NCBI GenBank assembly: GCA_016790425.1
Contig: JAEUPF010000033.1
Span: forward strand, 1-42,882
DNA from: Rubrivivax sp.
Lineage (GTDB): Bacteria; Pseudomonadota; Gammaproteobacteria; Burkholderiales; Burkholderiaceae_C
Length of the DNA stretch: 42,882 nt
Direction of reading: 5' to 3'
Shown piece after piece: positions 1 to 7,830 of the stretch. The notes under the pieces are model-generated. The model made no database searches. It was not told where the DNA came from and saw nothing but the letters and a program-made list of their open reading frames with translations. A program made the position numbers and the translations under genes. Numbering within the stretch: position 1 is the first letter of the stretch; the number at the start of each line of letters is the position of its first letter.

Positions 1-228
1 CGTCGGGTAACGCACCTGCCCGAGGCCCACGTGGCCCGGCAGCGCGCGCATGTTGCGGGTGCGGAACACGTCGCGCACCATGCCGCGCGCCTTGTGCATG
101 AAGCACTTGGTGCCCATCATCGTGACGATGCCGGCGGCGTCTTGCCCGCGGTGCTGCAGCAGCAGCAGCGCGTCGTAGATCAGCTGGTTGACGGGCGCCT
201 TCGAGATGACGCCGACGATGCCGCACAT
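1..228 (-). CDS. purF: Amidophosphoribosyltransferase, 5' part only
   Basis: This is the N-terminal 76 codons of PurF, which starts purine synthesis by making phosphoribosylamine from PRPP and glutamine in the cytoplasm; the rest runs off the left edge. Reading the minus strand from the ATG at 228 gives [20 protein letters not shown], the N-terminal nucleophile glutaminase signature. Cys2 is the catalytic residue exposed after removal of Met1 and any short propeptide. Downstream HRGQDAAGI and the [12 protein letters not shown] stretch are also typical. It lies 52 bases after cvpA, the usual partner of purF. No clear Shine-Dalgarno sequence is visible, so translation may depend on coupling or a weak site. 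Identity is secure; completeness cannot be judged. Confidence 0.95.
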   Translation of the reverse strand, partial: MCGIVGVISKAPVNQLIYDALLLLQHRGQDAAGIVTMMGTKCFMHKARGMVRDVFRTRNMRALPGHVGLGQVRYPT

Positions 229-280
229 GGCTTTGGGAGGGTTGAGGCGGAGCGTCGCGCGCCCCGGAGTCACGGGTTGA

Positions 281-787
281 TCAGCCGGGCAGCAGCCGCG
301 CCGCCGGTGCGGGAAGCAGGGGCTTGAGCGACGCCAGCATCTGCGTCAGCCCGCGCGCCCCCACCGAACCCCGCCACGGAGCCGATTGTGCCGCCGGCGT
401 CAGCGACACCACGGTGGCCAGCGCCAGCAGCAGCACCAGCGCCCTGAGCGCCCCGAAGGCACCGCCCAGGATGCGGTCGGCCACCGAGAGCGGCGAGGCC
501 TGGATGGCCAGGCGGACCAGGCGCGACAGCAGCGCCCAGACGATCAAGGCGAGCACGAACGCCACCGCGAACGCCACGCCGTAGTTCAGCCCCCCGCCCG
601 GCGTGCCCACGGGCAGGCGCGGCGCCAGCTCCGGCGCCGCCCCCTGCGCCCCGAACCACGCCACCACCCAGCCGGCCAGCGACAGGCACTCGAACACGAA
701 GCCGCGCACGAGGCCGACGATGATCGATGCGGCGCCGATCAGCAGGATCAGCCAGTCCAGCCAGCCGAGGGTTTCGAGGAAGGCCAT
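281..787 (-). CDS. cvpA: CvpA family inner-membrane protein
   Basis: A 168-residue membrane protein matching CvpA, named for its requirement in colicin V production in E. coli and nearly always next to purF; its biochemical role is not settled. Hydrophobic segments lie at about residues 10-28, 34-50, 70-90 and 105-128, separated by short polar loops. The [10 protein letters not shown] start, the VRGF motif after the first segment and the [13 protein letters not shown] segment are family features. The ATG at 787 opens the reading and fits the usual CvpA length. It sits between the SPOR-domain gene (37-base gap) and purF, so the three are probably one transcript. The C-terminal tail is short and proline/alanine-rich. 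Confidence 0.93.
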   Translation of the reverse strand: MAFLETLGWLDWLILLIGAASIIVGLVRGFVFECLSLAGWVVAWFGAQGAAPELAPRLPVGTPGGGLNYGVAFAVAFVLALIVWALLSRLVRLAIQASPLSVADRILGGAFGALRALVLLLALATVVSLTPAAQSAPWRGSVGARGLTQMLASLKPLLPAPAARLLPG

Positions 788-824
788 GAGACCGGTCAGC
801 GGCCGCGCCGCGGGGGCGGCACGG

Positions 825-1730
825 TCACAGCGTCAGCAGGTTGGCCGGCAGGCCCGCCGCCTTCAGCTTGGCCGCAGCGGCCTGGGCCTCGGCCTTGGTC
901 GCGAACGGGCCGACACGCACGCGCGTGCGCCGGCCGGCATCGCCCTCGATCGCCTGCGTGTAGGTCTTGAGGCCGAGCTTCTCCACCTTCTGGCGCGTCT
1001 CCTTCAGCATGGCCGCGTCCGAGTACGCACCCACCTGGACCGCGAAGCGACCTGGAGCTTCCGCGGCGGCAGGTTCGGCGGCGGGCCTTGAGGGCGCGGG
1101 CTTGGTCGCGGGTGCTGGCGCCAAGGTGGCGGGTGGCGGAGATGGCGAAGCCCGCGACGGGGCGGGCGCAGCGGCCTGCGCCGGTGCGGCCTGCGGCGCG
1201 TGGGAGGAGGCGCGTACCGAGGCGGCAGACGCCAGGCGATCCGCAGCCGGCGCCGACGCGAGCGGCGCGGCCGCGACGGCCGTCGAAGGCACCGACGCGC
1301 CGGCAGTCGAGGCCGCACGGCCTGGCGCCACCGCGCTGGCCGCCGCAGCGGCCTCGGCCGTGGCGTCGGCCCTCGCCCGGCCCTCGGGGTTCGACACCGG
1401 GGCATCGGCAGCCGGCGGAGCGGGTGCGACGACACTGGACTCGCTCCGCGAAGGCGCTGGTCGCGCGCCGCCCGCCGGCGCGCGGGGCACCTCGCCCTGC
1501 GCGGTCACGATGGGCAGATTCGAAGGCAGCGGCCGCGGCTTCGTCTCGAAGAGCAGCGGGAAGCCCGCCACGCCGATGGCCACGAGGACGGCGGCGCCGA
1601 TCAGCCGGCGGCGTGCCGACTGGCGCGCCGCCGCGACGGCCGCATCGGCCGAGTCGCCCCCTGGGCCGGGCACGCGATCGGCCGCGCCACGGGGGTCTCG
1701 TTGTCGGTCACGCTGGAAGGGCAGGCGCAT
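825..1730 (-). CDS. SPOR-domain cell-envelope protein, DedD-like
   Basis: A 301-residue bitopic inner-membrane protein. Residues 1-42 form an Arg-rich cytoplasmic part and residues 43-61 a single membrane anchor. Residues 65-225 are a long Pro/Ala-rich linker of low complexity. Residues 227-301 are a SPOR domain beginning RFAVQVGAYSD and ending in a typical beta strand with VRVGPF and repeated Ala-rich helix residues. SPOR domains bind denuded glycan strands at the division septum, so a role in constriction like DedD/FtsN is likely. The position between folC and cvpA matches the dedD locus of other proteobacteria. No strong ribosome-binding site is seen before the ATG at 1730. I withhold the dedD symbol because only the SPOR domain and the synteny support it. 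Confidence 0.88.
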   Translation of the reverse strand: MRLPFQRDRQRDPRGAADRVPGPGGDSADAAVAAARQSARRRLIGAAVLVAIGVAGFPLLFETKPRPLPSNLPIVTAQGEVPRAPAGGARPAPSRSESSVVAPAPPAADAPVSNPEGRARADATAEAAAAASAVAPGRAASTAGASVPSTAVAAAPLASAPAADRLASAASVRASSHAPQAAPAQAAAPAPSRASPSPPPATLAPAPATKPAPSRPAAEPAAAEAPGRFAVQVGAYSDAAMLKETRQKVEKLGLKTYTQAIEGDAGRRTRVRVGPFATKAEAQAAAAKLKAAGLPANLLTL

Positions 1731-1783
1731 GCGGAGGTCGGGGCCGTCGGGGTGGGCCTTCGCGGTGGCGAGGCCGCAGGCTC

Positions 1784-3160
1784 TCAGCGACCCGCGATGC
1801 CACCGCCCGGGCCGGCGACGGCACGCCCATGCGGCGCCTGCAACCGGGGCAGCCCCTCCTTCAGGACGCCACCCACGGTGAAGAACGAGCCGAAGACCAC
1901 GATTCTATCGGCGCCCTCTGCGCCATCCAGCGCCGCGCGCAGGGCGGTGGCCGGGTCGGCATGCGACTTCACCTCGACATCGCGCCCAGCCGCGCCGGCC
2001 TGGCCGCCCGTGCCGGGCGACGCGGTCGTCGACGACAGCGCCGCGCGAATCTCTCTGGCCAGCTCTTCGCCACGCGCCGCGCGCGGCGTCGGCAGGTCCG
2101 TGCAATGCCACGTGTCCACGAGCGGCAACATCGAAGGCAGGAAGTCGGCGATGGCCTTGTCGCGCATCGCGCCGAAGACAGCGTGCGTGCGCGGGTAGAA
2201 GCCCATGGCGTCGAGGTTGCGGGCCAGCATCGCGACCGACTGCGGGTTGTGCGCCACGTCGAGCACGAGCGCCGGCTGGCCGGGCACGATCTGGAAGCGA
2301 CCGGGCAACTCGACGAGCGCCAAGCCGTTGCGCACGGCCTGCGCATTGACGGGCAGGCGGTCGCGCAGCGCCTCGAATGCCGCGAGCACGCCGGCGGCAT
2401 TGAACAGCTGGTTGGCGCCGCGCAGGGCCGGGTACGCGAGGCCGCTCAGGCGTTGCTGGCGGCCGCTCCAGTTCCACTGCTGGCGGTCGCCGGTGAAGTT
2501 GAAGTCCCGGCCAAGCGTCCAGAGGTCAGCGCCGATCGACGCGCCGTAGTCGAGCAGCCGCTGCGGCGGGTTCGGGTCGCCGACGATCGCCGGGCGGCCG
2601 GTGCGCATCACGTGGGCCTTCTCCCAGCCGATGCTGTCGCGGTCCGGGCCGAGGAACTCCATGTGGTCGAGGTCGATCGTGGCGATGACCGCGCAGTCCG
2701 CGTCGATCATGTTGACCGCGTCGAGCCGCCCGCCGAGGCCGATCTCGAGGATCACGACGTCGGGCGCCGCCTCGGCCAGTGCGCACAGCACGGCCAGCGT
2801 GGTGAACTCGAACCACGTCAGCGGCGTGTCGCCACGCACCGCGTCCACGGCCGCGAAGTGGGGCAGCAGCCGCTCGGCCGGCACCGGCACGCCGTCGATG
2901 CGGCAGCGTTCCTCGAAGCGCACCAGGTGTGGCGAGGTGTACAGCCCCGTGCGGTAGCCAGCCTGGCGGGCGATCGACTCGAGCATCGCGCAGGTCGAGC
3001 CCTTGCCGTTGGTGCCGGCCACCGTAAACACCGGCATCGTCAGCCGCCGGTCGAGACGGGCCCACACCGCGGCGACGCGCTCCAGGCCCATGTCGATGGA
3101 CTTGGTGTGCAGGCGCTCGCAGTGCGCGAGCCAGTCGTCGAGCGTGGCGGGGGCGTTCAT
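1784..3160 (-). CDS. folC: Bifunctional folylpolyglutamate synthase / dihydrofolate synthase
   Basis: A 458-residue Mur-ligase-fold enzyme that adds glutamate to dihydropteroate and extends the polyglutamate tail of folates using ATP. The N-terminal domain contains the P-loop GTNGKGST at residues 49-56, followed by the folate-binding loop region with YTSPHLVRFEERCRIDG. A Mur-ligase centre with EIGLGGRLDAVN and DLDHMEFLG comes next. The C-terminal domain includes LVLDVAHNPQS, another FolC hallmark. The length is slightly above the usual 420-430 because of an Ala/Gly-rich insertion near residues 385-400. The ATG at 3160 is placed as expected ahead of the family's first conserved helix. It follows accD (70-base gap) and precedes the SPOR gene, a common order. 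Confidence 0.96.
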   Translation of the reverse strand: MNAPATLDDWLAHCERLHTKSIDMGLERVAAVWARLDRRLTMPVFTVAGTNGKGSTCAMLESIARQAGYRTGLYTSPHLVRFEERCRIDGVPVPAERLLPHFAAVDAVRGDTPLTWFEFTTLAVLCALAEAAPDVVILEIGLGGRLDAVNMIDADCAVIATIDLDHMEFLGPDRDSIGWEKAHVMRTGRPAIVGDPNPPQRLLDYGASIGADLWTLGRDFNFTGDRQQWNWSGRQQRLSGLAYPALRGANQLFNAAGVLAAFEALRDRLPVNAQAVRNGLALVELPGRFQIVPGQPALVLDVAHNPQSVAMLARNLDAMGFYPRTHAVFGAMRDKAIADFLPSMLPLVDTWHCTDLPTPRAARGEELAREIRAALSSTTASPGTGGQAGAAGRDVEVKSHADPATALRAALDGAEGADRIVVFGSFFTVGGVLKEGLPRLQAPHGRAVAGPGGGIAGR

Positions 3161-3230
3161 CTCGGGCAGGTACGGCGGGCCAGCAGGTCGGGCCGCGGCC
3201 CGGGCCGGCGCTGTCTGCGAAAGAACGAGG

Positions 3231-4103
3231 TCAGGCGACCGCGTCGGCGCTTTGCCGCTGCAGCATGGCGAGCGCGCGCGCGATCGTCGGCCGCAGCTGG
3301 CGACGGTCGACGATCATGTCGAGCGCGCCCTTGTCGAGCAGGAACTCGGCGCGCTGGAAGCCCTCGGGCAGCTTCTCGCGCACCGTGTTTTCGATCACCC
3401 GCGGGCCGGCAAAGCCGACCAGCGCCTTCGGCTCGGCGATCACCAGGTCGCCGACGAAAGCGAAGCTGGCCGACACGCCGCCCATCGTCGGGTCGGTCAG
3501 CACGCTGACGTAGGGCAGCCGCGCCTTGGCCAGGTGCGTCAGCGCGGCGTTGGTCTTGGCCATCTGCAGCAGGCTCAACAAGCCTTCCTGCATGCGCGCG
3601 CCACCGGTGGCCGCGAAGCTGACGAAGGGCACTTTCTGTTCGAGCGCCGCCTCGACGCCGCGAACGAAGCGCTCACCGACGACGCTGCCCATGCTGCCGC
3701 CCATGAAGTCGAACTCGAAGCAGGCGGCCACCACCGGCACGCTCATCACCGCGCCGCCCACGACCACGAGCGCGTCGGTTTCGCCGGTGGCTTCGAGCGC
3801 GTCCTTCAGGCGCTGCGGGTACTTCTTGCTGTCCTTGAACTTCAGCGCGTCGATCGGCATCACTTCCTGGCCGATCTCCCAGCGGCCTTCGGGGTCGAGA
3901 AAGGCATCGAGCCGCGCCCGCGCCCCGATGCGGTGGTGGTGATCGCACTTCGGGCAGACGTTGAGGTTCTTCTCGAGGTCGGTCTTGTAGAGCACCGTCT
4001 CGCAGCTCGGGCACTTGATCCACAGGCCCTCGGGCACTGCGCGGCGCTGCTCGGGATCGGTGGGCTGGATCTTGGGCGGCAGCAGCTTTTCGAGCCAGCT
4101 CAT
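3231..4103 (-). CDS. accD: Acetyl-CoA carboxylase carboxyltransferase subunit beta
   Basis: A 290-residue subunit that, with AccA, transfers the carboxyl group from biotin to acetyl-CoA to make malonyl-CoA for fatty-acid synthesis. The N-terminal zinc ribbon is complete, with Cys31, Cys34, Cys50 and Cys53. The crotonase-type core contains [24 protein letters not shown] and [12 protein letters not shown]. The reading frame stays open well upstream, but the ATG at 4103 gives the canonical [10 protein letters not shown] start and has a good GGAG site about 10 bases before it. It lies 37 bases after trpA. The trp-accD-folC arrangement is standard in beta- and gammaproteobacteria. Confidence 0.97.
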   Translation of the reverse strand: MSWLEKLLPPKIQPTDPEQRRAVPEGLWIKCPSCETVLYKTDLEKNLNVCPKCDHHHRIGARARLDAFLDPEGRWEIGQEVMPIDALKFKDSKKYPQRLKDALEATGETDALVVVGGAVMSVPVVAACFEFDFMGGSMGSVVGERFVRGVEAALEQKVPFVSFAATGGARMQEGLLSLLQMAKTNAALTHLAKARLPYVSVLTDPTMGGVSASFAFVGDLVIAEPKALVGFAGPRVIENTVREKLPEGFQRAEFLLDKGALDMIVDRRQLRPTIARALAMLQRQSADAVA

Positions 4104-4140
4104 CGGGGCACTCTCCTCGGATCGAAAGACGGGGCGCGCT

Positions 4141-4974
4141 TCAGGGCCGCGGACCGGATGCGGGGCCGCTGTCCAGCGCGGCCCGGATGCCGGCCAGGAA
4201 CGCCTGGGCGGCGGCGGGAGCATTGTCGCGCGACTCGCCTTCCAGGACCTGGATGAGGCGGGAACCGATGACCACGGCGTCGGCGACGCGCGCGACGGCA
4301 CGCGCGCTCTCGGCATCGCGGATGCCGAAGCCCACGCCCACCGGCACGCGCACCTGCTGGCGGATGCGCGGCACCATCGCTTCGACACTCGCGGTGTCCA
4401 GGTGCCCGGCGCCGGTGACGCCCTTCAGCGAAACGTAGTAGACGTAGCCGCTGGCGATGCGCCCGACCTGCGCGATGCGCTCGTCGGTCGATGTCGGCGC
4501 GAGCAGGAAGATGAGGTCGACGCCGACCGCCTTCAGTTGCGCGGCGAACGATTCGCACTCCTCGGGCGGGTAGTCGACGACGAGGATGCCGTCGACGCCC
4601 GCCGCGGCGGCGTCGCGCGCGAAGGCGCCGGCGCCGTGGCGCTGGTCGTGGCGCTCGATCGGGTTGGCATAGCCCATCAGCACGACCGGTGTCTTCGCGT
4701 CGCCGCGGCGGAACTCGCGCACCATCGCCAGCACCTGCACCAGGCCGATGCCGCGCGCCAGCGCGCGCTCGCCGGCGCGCTGCACGACCGGGCCGTCGGC
4801 CATCGGGTCGGAGAACGGCACGCCGAGCTCGATGACGTCGGCACCGCCTTCGACGAGCGCGCGCATCACCGCCGGCGTGATGTCGGCGAACGGGTCGCCG
4901 GCAGTGACATAGGGGATCAGCGCCTTGCGGCCTTGCTGTTGCAGCGAGCGCAGGGTGGGGGCGATGCGGCTCAT
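4141..4974 (-). CDS. trpA: Tryptophan synthase alpha subunit
   Basis: A 277-residue TIM-barrel subunit that cleaves indole-3-glycerol phosphate to indole and glyceraldehyde 3-phosphate and passes indole through a tunnel to TrpB. The two catalytic acids are present in [15 protein letters not shown] as Glu49 and Asp60, at exactly the E. coli positions. PYVTAGDP near the N-terminus and GVGFGIRD near the phosphate-binding end are also typical. The ATG at 4974 overlaps the trpB stop as ATGA, which indicates translational coupling and fixes the start, although the frame stays open far upstream inside trpB. The C-terminus ends in a Pro/Gly-rich tail. Confidence 0.97.
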   Translation of the reverse strand: MSRIAPTLRSLQQQGRKALIPYVTAGDPFADITPAVMRALVEGGADVIELGVPFSDPMADGPVVQRAGERALARGIGLVQVLAMVREFRRGDAKTPVVLMGYANPIERHDQRHGAGAFARDAAAAGVDGILVVDYPPEECESFAAQLKAVGVDLIFLLAPTSTDERIAQVGRIASGYVYYVSLKGVTGAGHLDTASVEAMVPRIRQQVRVPVGVGFGIRDAESARAVARVADAVVIGSRLIQVLEGESRDNAPAAAQAFLAGIRAALDSGPASGPRP

Positions 4975-6209
4975 CGGGCGCCCGCCTGCGCGGCTGCGGC
5001 CGCGTCGAGCGCGGCCACGGTGTTGATGTCCTTGTCGCCGCGGCCCGAGAGGTTGACGAGCAGGTGCTGGTCGGGCCGCATCGTCGCGGCCAGCTTCATC
5101 GCGTGCGCCACCGCGTGGCTCGATTCGAGCGCCGGGATGATCCCTTCGCACCGGCACAGCCGGTGGAAGGCGGCCAGCGCCTCGTCGTCGGTGATGCCGA
5201 CGTATTCGGCGCGGCCGATGTCCTTGAGCCACGCGTGCTCGGGGCCGACGCCGGGGTAGTCCAGGCCGGCGCTGATGCTGTGCGTCTCGATGATCTGGCC
5301 GTTGTCGTCTTGCAGCAGGTAGGTGCGGTTGCCGTGCAGAACGCCGGGCGAACCGGCGCAAAGCGACGCGGCGTGGCGGCCGCTGGCCAACCCCTGCCCC
5401 GCTGCCTCGACGCCGATGAGCCGCGTGCCTTCGTGCCCGATGTACGGGTGGAACAGGCCCATCGCGTTGCTGCCGCCGCCGACGCAGGCGATCACCGCGT
5501 CGGGCTGGCGCCCGGCGCCGCCGCCGAGTTCGGCGATCGCCTCGGGCATCTGCACCAGGCACTCCTCGCCGATGACGCGCTGGAAGTCACGCACCATCGT
5601 CGGGTAAGGGTGCGGGCCGGCGACGGTGCCGATGATGTAGAAGGTGTTCTCGACGTTGGTCACCCAGTCGCGCAGCGCCTCGTTGAGCGCGTCCTTGAGC
5701 GTCTTGCTGCCGCTCTCCACCGGCACCACCGTCGCGCCGAGCAGGTGCATGCGGTAGACGTTGGGGCTTTGCCGCTTCACGTCCTCGCTGCCCATGTAGA
5801 CGACGCACTCCATGCCGTAGCGCGCGCAGATGGTGGCGGTGGCCACGCCGTGCTGGCCAGCGCCGGTCTCGGCGATGACGCGCGGCTTGCCCATGCGGCG
5901 CGCCAGCAGCGCCTGGCCGATCGTGTTGTTGATCTTGTGGGCACCGGTGTGGTTGAGGTCCTCGCGCTTCAGGTGGATCTGCGCGCCGCCGATCTCGCGC
6001 GACAGGCGCGCGGCGTGGTAGACCGGGCTCGGCCGGCCGACGAAATGCTTCAGTTCATGGCGGAACTCGCGCTCGAAGGCGGGGTCGGCCAGCGCCCGCA
6101 TCCAGGCGGCTTCGAGTTCGTGCAGCGCATGCACCAGCGTCTCGGCGACGAAGGTGCCGCCGTAGGGTCCGAAGTGCCCGCGCGCGTCGGGCTGGGAATA
6201 GGCAAGCAT
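4971..6209 (-). CDS. trpB: Tryptophan synthase beta subunit
   Basis: A 412-residue PLP enzyme that condenses indole with serine to give tryptophan. [15 protein letters not shown] opens the protein as in other TrpB1 enzymes. Lys92 in [10 protein letters not shown] is the expected Schiff-base lysine, and VGGGSNAMG is the phosphate-binding loop. The ATG at 6209 is the natural start and gives a normal length. It follows trpF after an 80-base gap and overlaps trpA by four bases, so trpB and trpA are coupled in equal amounts as the complex requires. I saw no leader peptide or attenuator hairpin before it. Confidence 0.97.
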   Translation of the reverse strand: MLAYSQPDARGHFGPYGGTFVAETLVHALHELEAAWMRALADPAFEREFRHELKHFVGRPSPVYHAARLSREIGGAQIHLKREDLNHTGAHKINNTIGQALLARRMGKPRVIAETGAGQHGVATATICARYGMECVVYMGSEDVKRQSPNVYRMHLLGATVVPVESGSKTLKDALNEALRDWVTNVENTFYIIGTVAGPHPYPTMVRDFQRVIGEECLVQMPEAIAELGGGAGRQPDAVIACVGGGSNAMGLFHPYIGHEGTRLIGVEAAGQGLASGRHAASLCAGSPGVLHGNRTYLLQDDNGQIIETHSISAGLDYPGVGPEHAWLKDIGRAEYVGITDDEALAAFHRLCRCEGIIPALESSHAVAHAMKLAATMRPDQHLLVNLSGRGDKDINTVAALDAAAAAQAGAR

Positions 6210-6289
6210 GGGTTCCTCGATGGGCTTCGCTCGACCCGCGGCAAGGCAGGCGTTGCGAATGGCGCGCAGCGGCTTCGGCAGCGAGGTCT

Positions 6290-6967
6290 TCAGCGCGCTG
6301 CGGGCAGTTCCGGCATCTCGCCGGCAGCCAGCCGCGCATCGGCCTCGCGCACCGCGGCGCAGAACCGGCGCATCAGGGCGGCATCCTTGATGCCTTTGCC
6401 CTGCTCGACGCCGGAACTCACGTCAACGGCAAAGGGCCGGACGGCAAGGACGCCAGCGGTCACATTGGCAGGATTCAACCCACCAGACAAAACGACCGGA
6501 CAAGGCACGCTTGGCGGAATCCGTGACCAATCGAAGACCTTTCCTGCGCCGCCGTAGCCCTCGACATGGGCGTCGAGCAGCAGCGCCTGCATGAGCGCGC
6601 TCTCGGCGCGCCAACTCGCGGCAAAGTCTAGCAAATCGAACCCCTCGGCCATGCGCGCGGCGCGAAGGTACGGGCGCGCCGCGGCCTCGCATTGCGTGGG
6701 TGTCTCGTCGCCATGGAACTGCAGCAGCGCCTGCGGAATGTCGGCGGCCGCGGCGGCCACTTCGCTCGCGCTGGCGTTGACGAACAGCAGCACCGGCGTC
6801 ACGAACGGCGGCAGGCGGGCCGCCAGCGCGGCGGCGCGGTCGCCCGAAACGTGGCGCGCGCTGCCGCTCCACAGCACGAAGCCGACTGCGTCGGCGCCGG
6901 CCTCGACGGCGGCGTCGACGTCGGCCTCGCGCGTGAGGCCGCAGATCTTGATGCGCGTGCGGCTCAT
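6290..6967 (-). CDS. trpF: Phosphoribosylanthranilate isomerase
   Basis: A 225-residue TIM-barrel enzyme catalysing the Amadori rearrangement of phosphoribosylanthranilate in tryptophan synthesis. The catalytic cysteine lies in KICGLTRE (Cys9), and the catalytic aspartate is in the [10 protein letters not shown] motif near the C-terminus. [11 protein letters not shown] is the phosphate-binding segment. The ATG at 6967 gives a typical N-terminus starting just before the first strand. It is 10 bases downstream of truA and 80 bases upstream of trpB. The gene is stand-alone rather than fused to trpC, the common betaproteobacterial arrangement. Confidence 0.96.
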   Translation of the reverse strand: MSRTRIKICGLTREADVDAAVEAGADAVGFVLWSGSARHVSGDRAAALAARLPPFVTPVLLFVNASASEVAAAAADIPQALLQFHGDETPTQCEAAARPYLRAARMAEGFDLLDFAASWRAESALMQALLLDAHVEGYGGAGKVFDWSRIPPSVPCPVVLSGGLNPANVTAGVLAVRPFAVDVSSGVEQGKGIKDAALMRRFCAAVREADARLAAGEMPELPAAR

Positions 6968-6977
6968 CGCGCGCTAT

Positions 6978-7787
6978 TCAGGGAAGCCACTGCATCGCCG
7001 CGGTCGCCGTGGGCAGGCCATGGCAGGCATCGTAGTACGGGCCGACGAAGTACAGCCCCTGGGGCGGAAAGGTCGGTGCCGCGAGGTCGCGCCGGCGCGA
7101 AGCCAGCACCTCGGCCAACCACGCCGGCGAGCGCCGCCCGCTGCCCACGGCAACGAGGCAGCCCATGATGTTGCGCACCATGTGATGCAGGAAGGCGTTG
7201 GCGTCGAAGTCGAAGTGCCAGTACCCCGCCAGCGACTGGCCGCGCAAGGCGATGTCGATGCTGCGCAGCGTCTTCACCGGCGACTTCGCCTGGCACTCGG
7301 CGGCGCGGAAGGCGCTGAAGTCGTGTTCACCGACGATGAGCGCGGCGGCCGCACGCATCGCTTCGCCGTCCAGGGGCCTGAACACCCAGCCGGCGAGCCC
7401 CGTCTCGAGCGCCGGCCGCACCGGCGACTCGAGCAGCACGAAGCGGTAGCGGCGGCCGCGCGCGCTGGCACGGGCGTGGAAGCCGTCGCTCACCTCGCGG
7501 CACCACTGCACGGCGATGTCGGCAGGCAGGTGCCGGTTGGTGCCGCGCACCCACGAGAACTCGTCGCGCCGCACGGGCGAGTCGAGATGCACGACCTGGT
7601 TCAGCGCATGCACGCCGGCGTCGGTGCGCCCGGCGCACAGCGTGCGCACCGGCGCGCCGATGAACAGCGCGAGCGCGCGCTCCAGTCGGTCCTGGACCGT
7701 ACGACCGCCGGGCTGCGACTGCCAGCCGTCGTAGGCCTGGCCACGGTAGGCCACGCCGAGGGCGACCCGGGTCGCCGCCGCGGCCAC
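6978..7787 (-). CDS. truA: tRNA pseudouridine(38-40) synthase
   Basis: A 269-residue enzyme that converts uridines 38-40 of the tRNA anticodon stem-loop to pseudouridine. The N-terminal ALGVAYRGQAYDGWQSQ matches the family start, and the catalytic Asp56 lies in CAGRTDAGVHALNQV. Later motifs include FLHHMVRNIMG and GLYFVGPYY. The start is a GTG at 7787, since no ATG lies closer to the conserved N-terminus. No strong ribosome-binding site is visible, so the exact start could differ by a few codons. It is 43 bases after fimV and 10 before trpF, the usual fimV-truA-trpF order in betaproteobacteria. Confidence 0.95.
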   Translation of the reverse strand: MAAAATRVALGVAYRGQAYDGWQSQPGGRTVQDRLERALALFIGAPVRTLCAGRTDAGVHALNQVVHLDSPVRRDEFSWVRGTNRHLPADIAVQWCREVSDGFHARASARGRRYRFVLLESPVRPALETGLAGWVFRPLDGEAMRAAAALIVGEHDFSAFRAAECQAKSPVKTLRSIDIALRGQSLAGYWHFDFDANAFLHHMVRNIMGCLVAVGSGRRSPAWLAEVLASRRRDLAAPTFPPQGLYFVGPYYDACHGLPTATAAMQWLP

Positions 7788-7830
7788 GGCTGGTGTCTCG
7801 GCCTGCGAAGTCAGCGCCAGCGGCGCCGCT

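Noticed and set aside
6210-6289. A trp leader or attenuator before trpB
   Set aside because: The 80-base gap has no Trp-rich leader peptide, paired hairpins or T-run.
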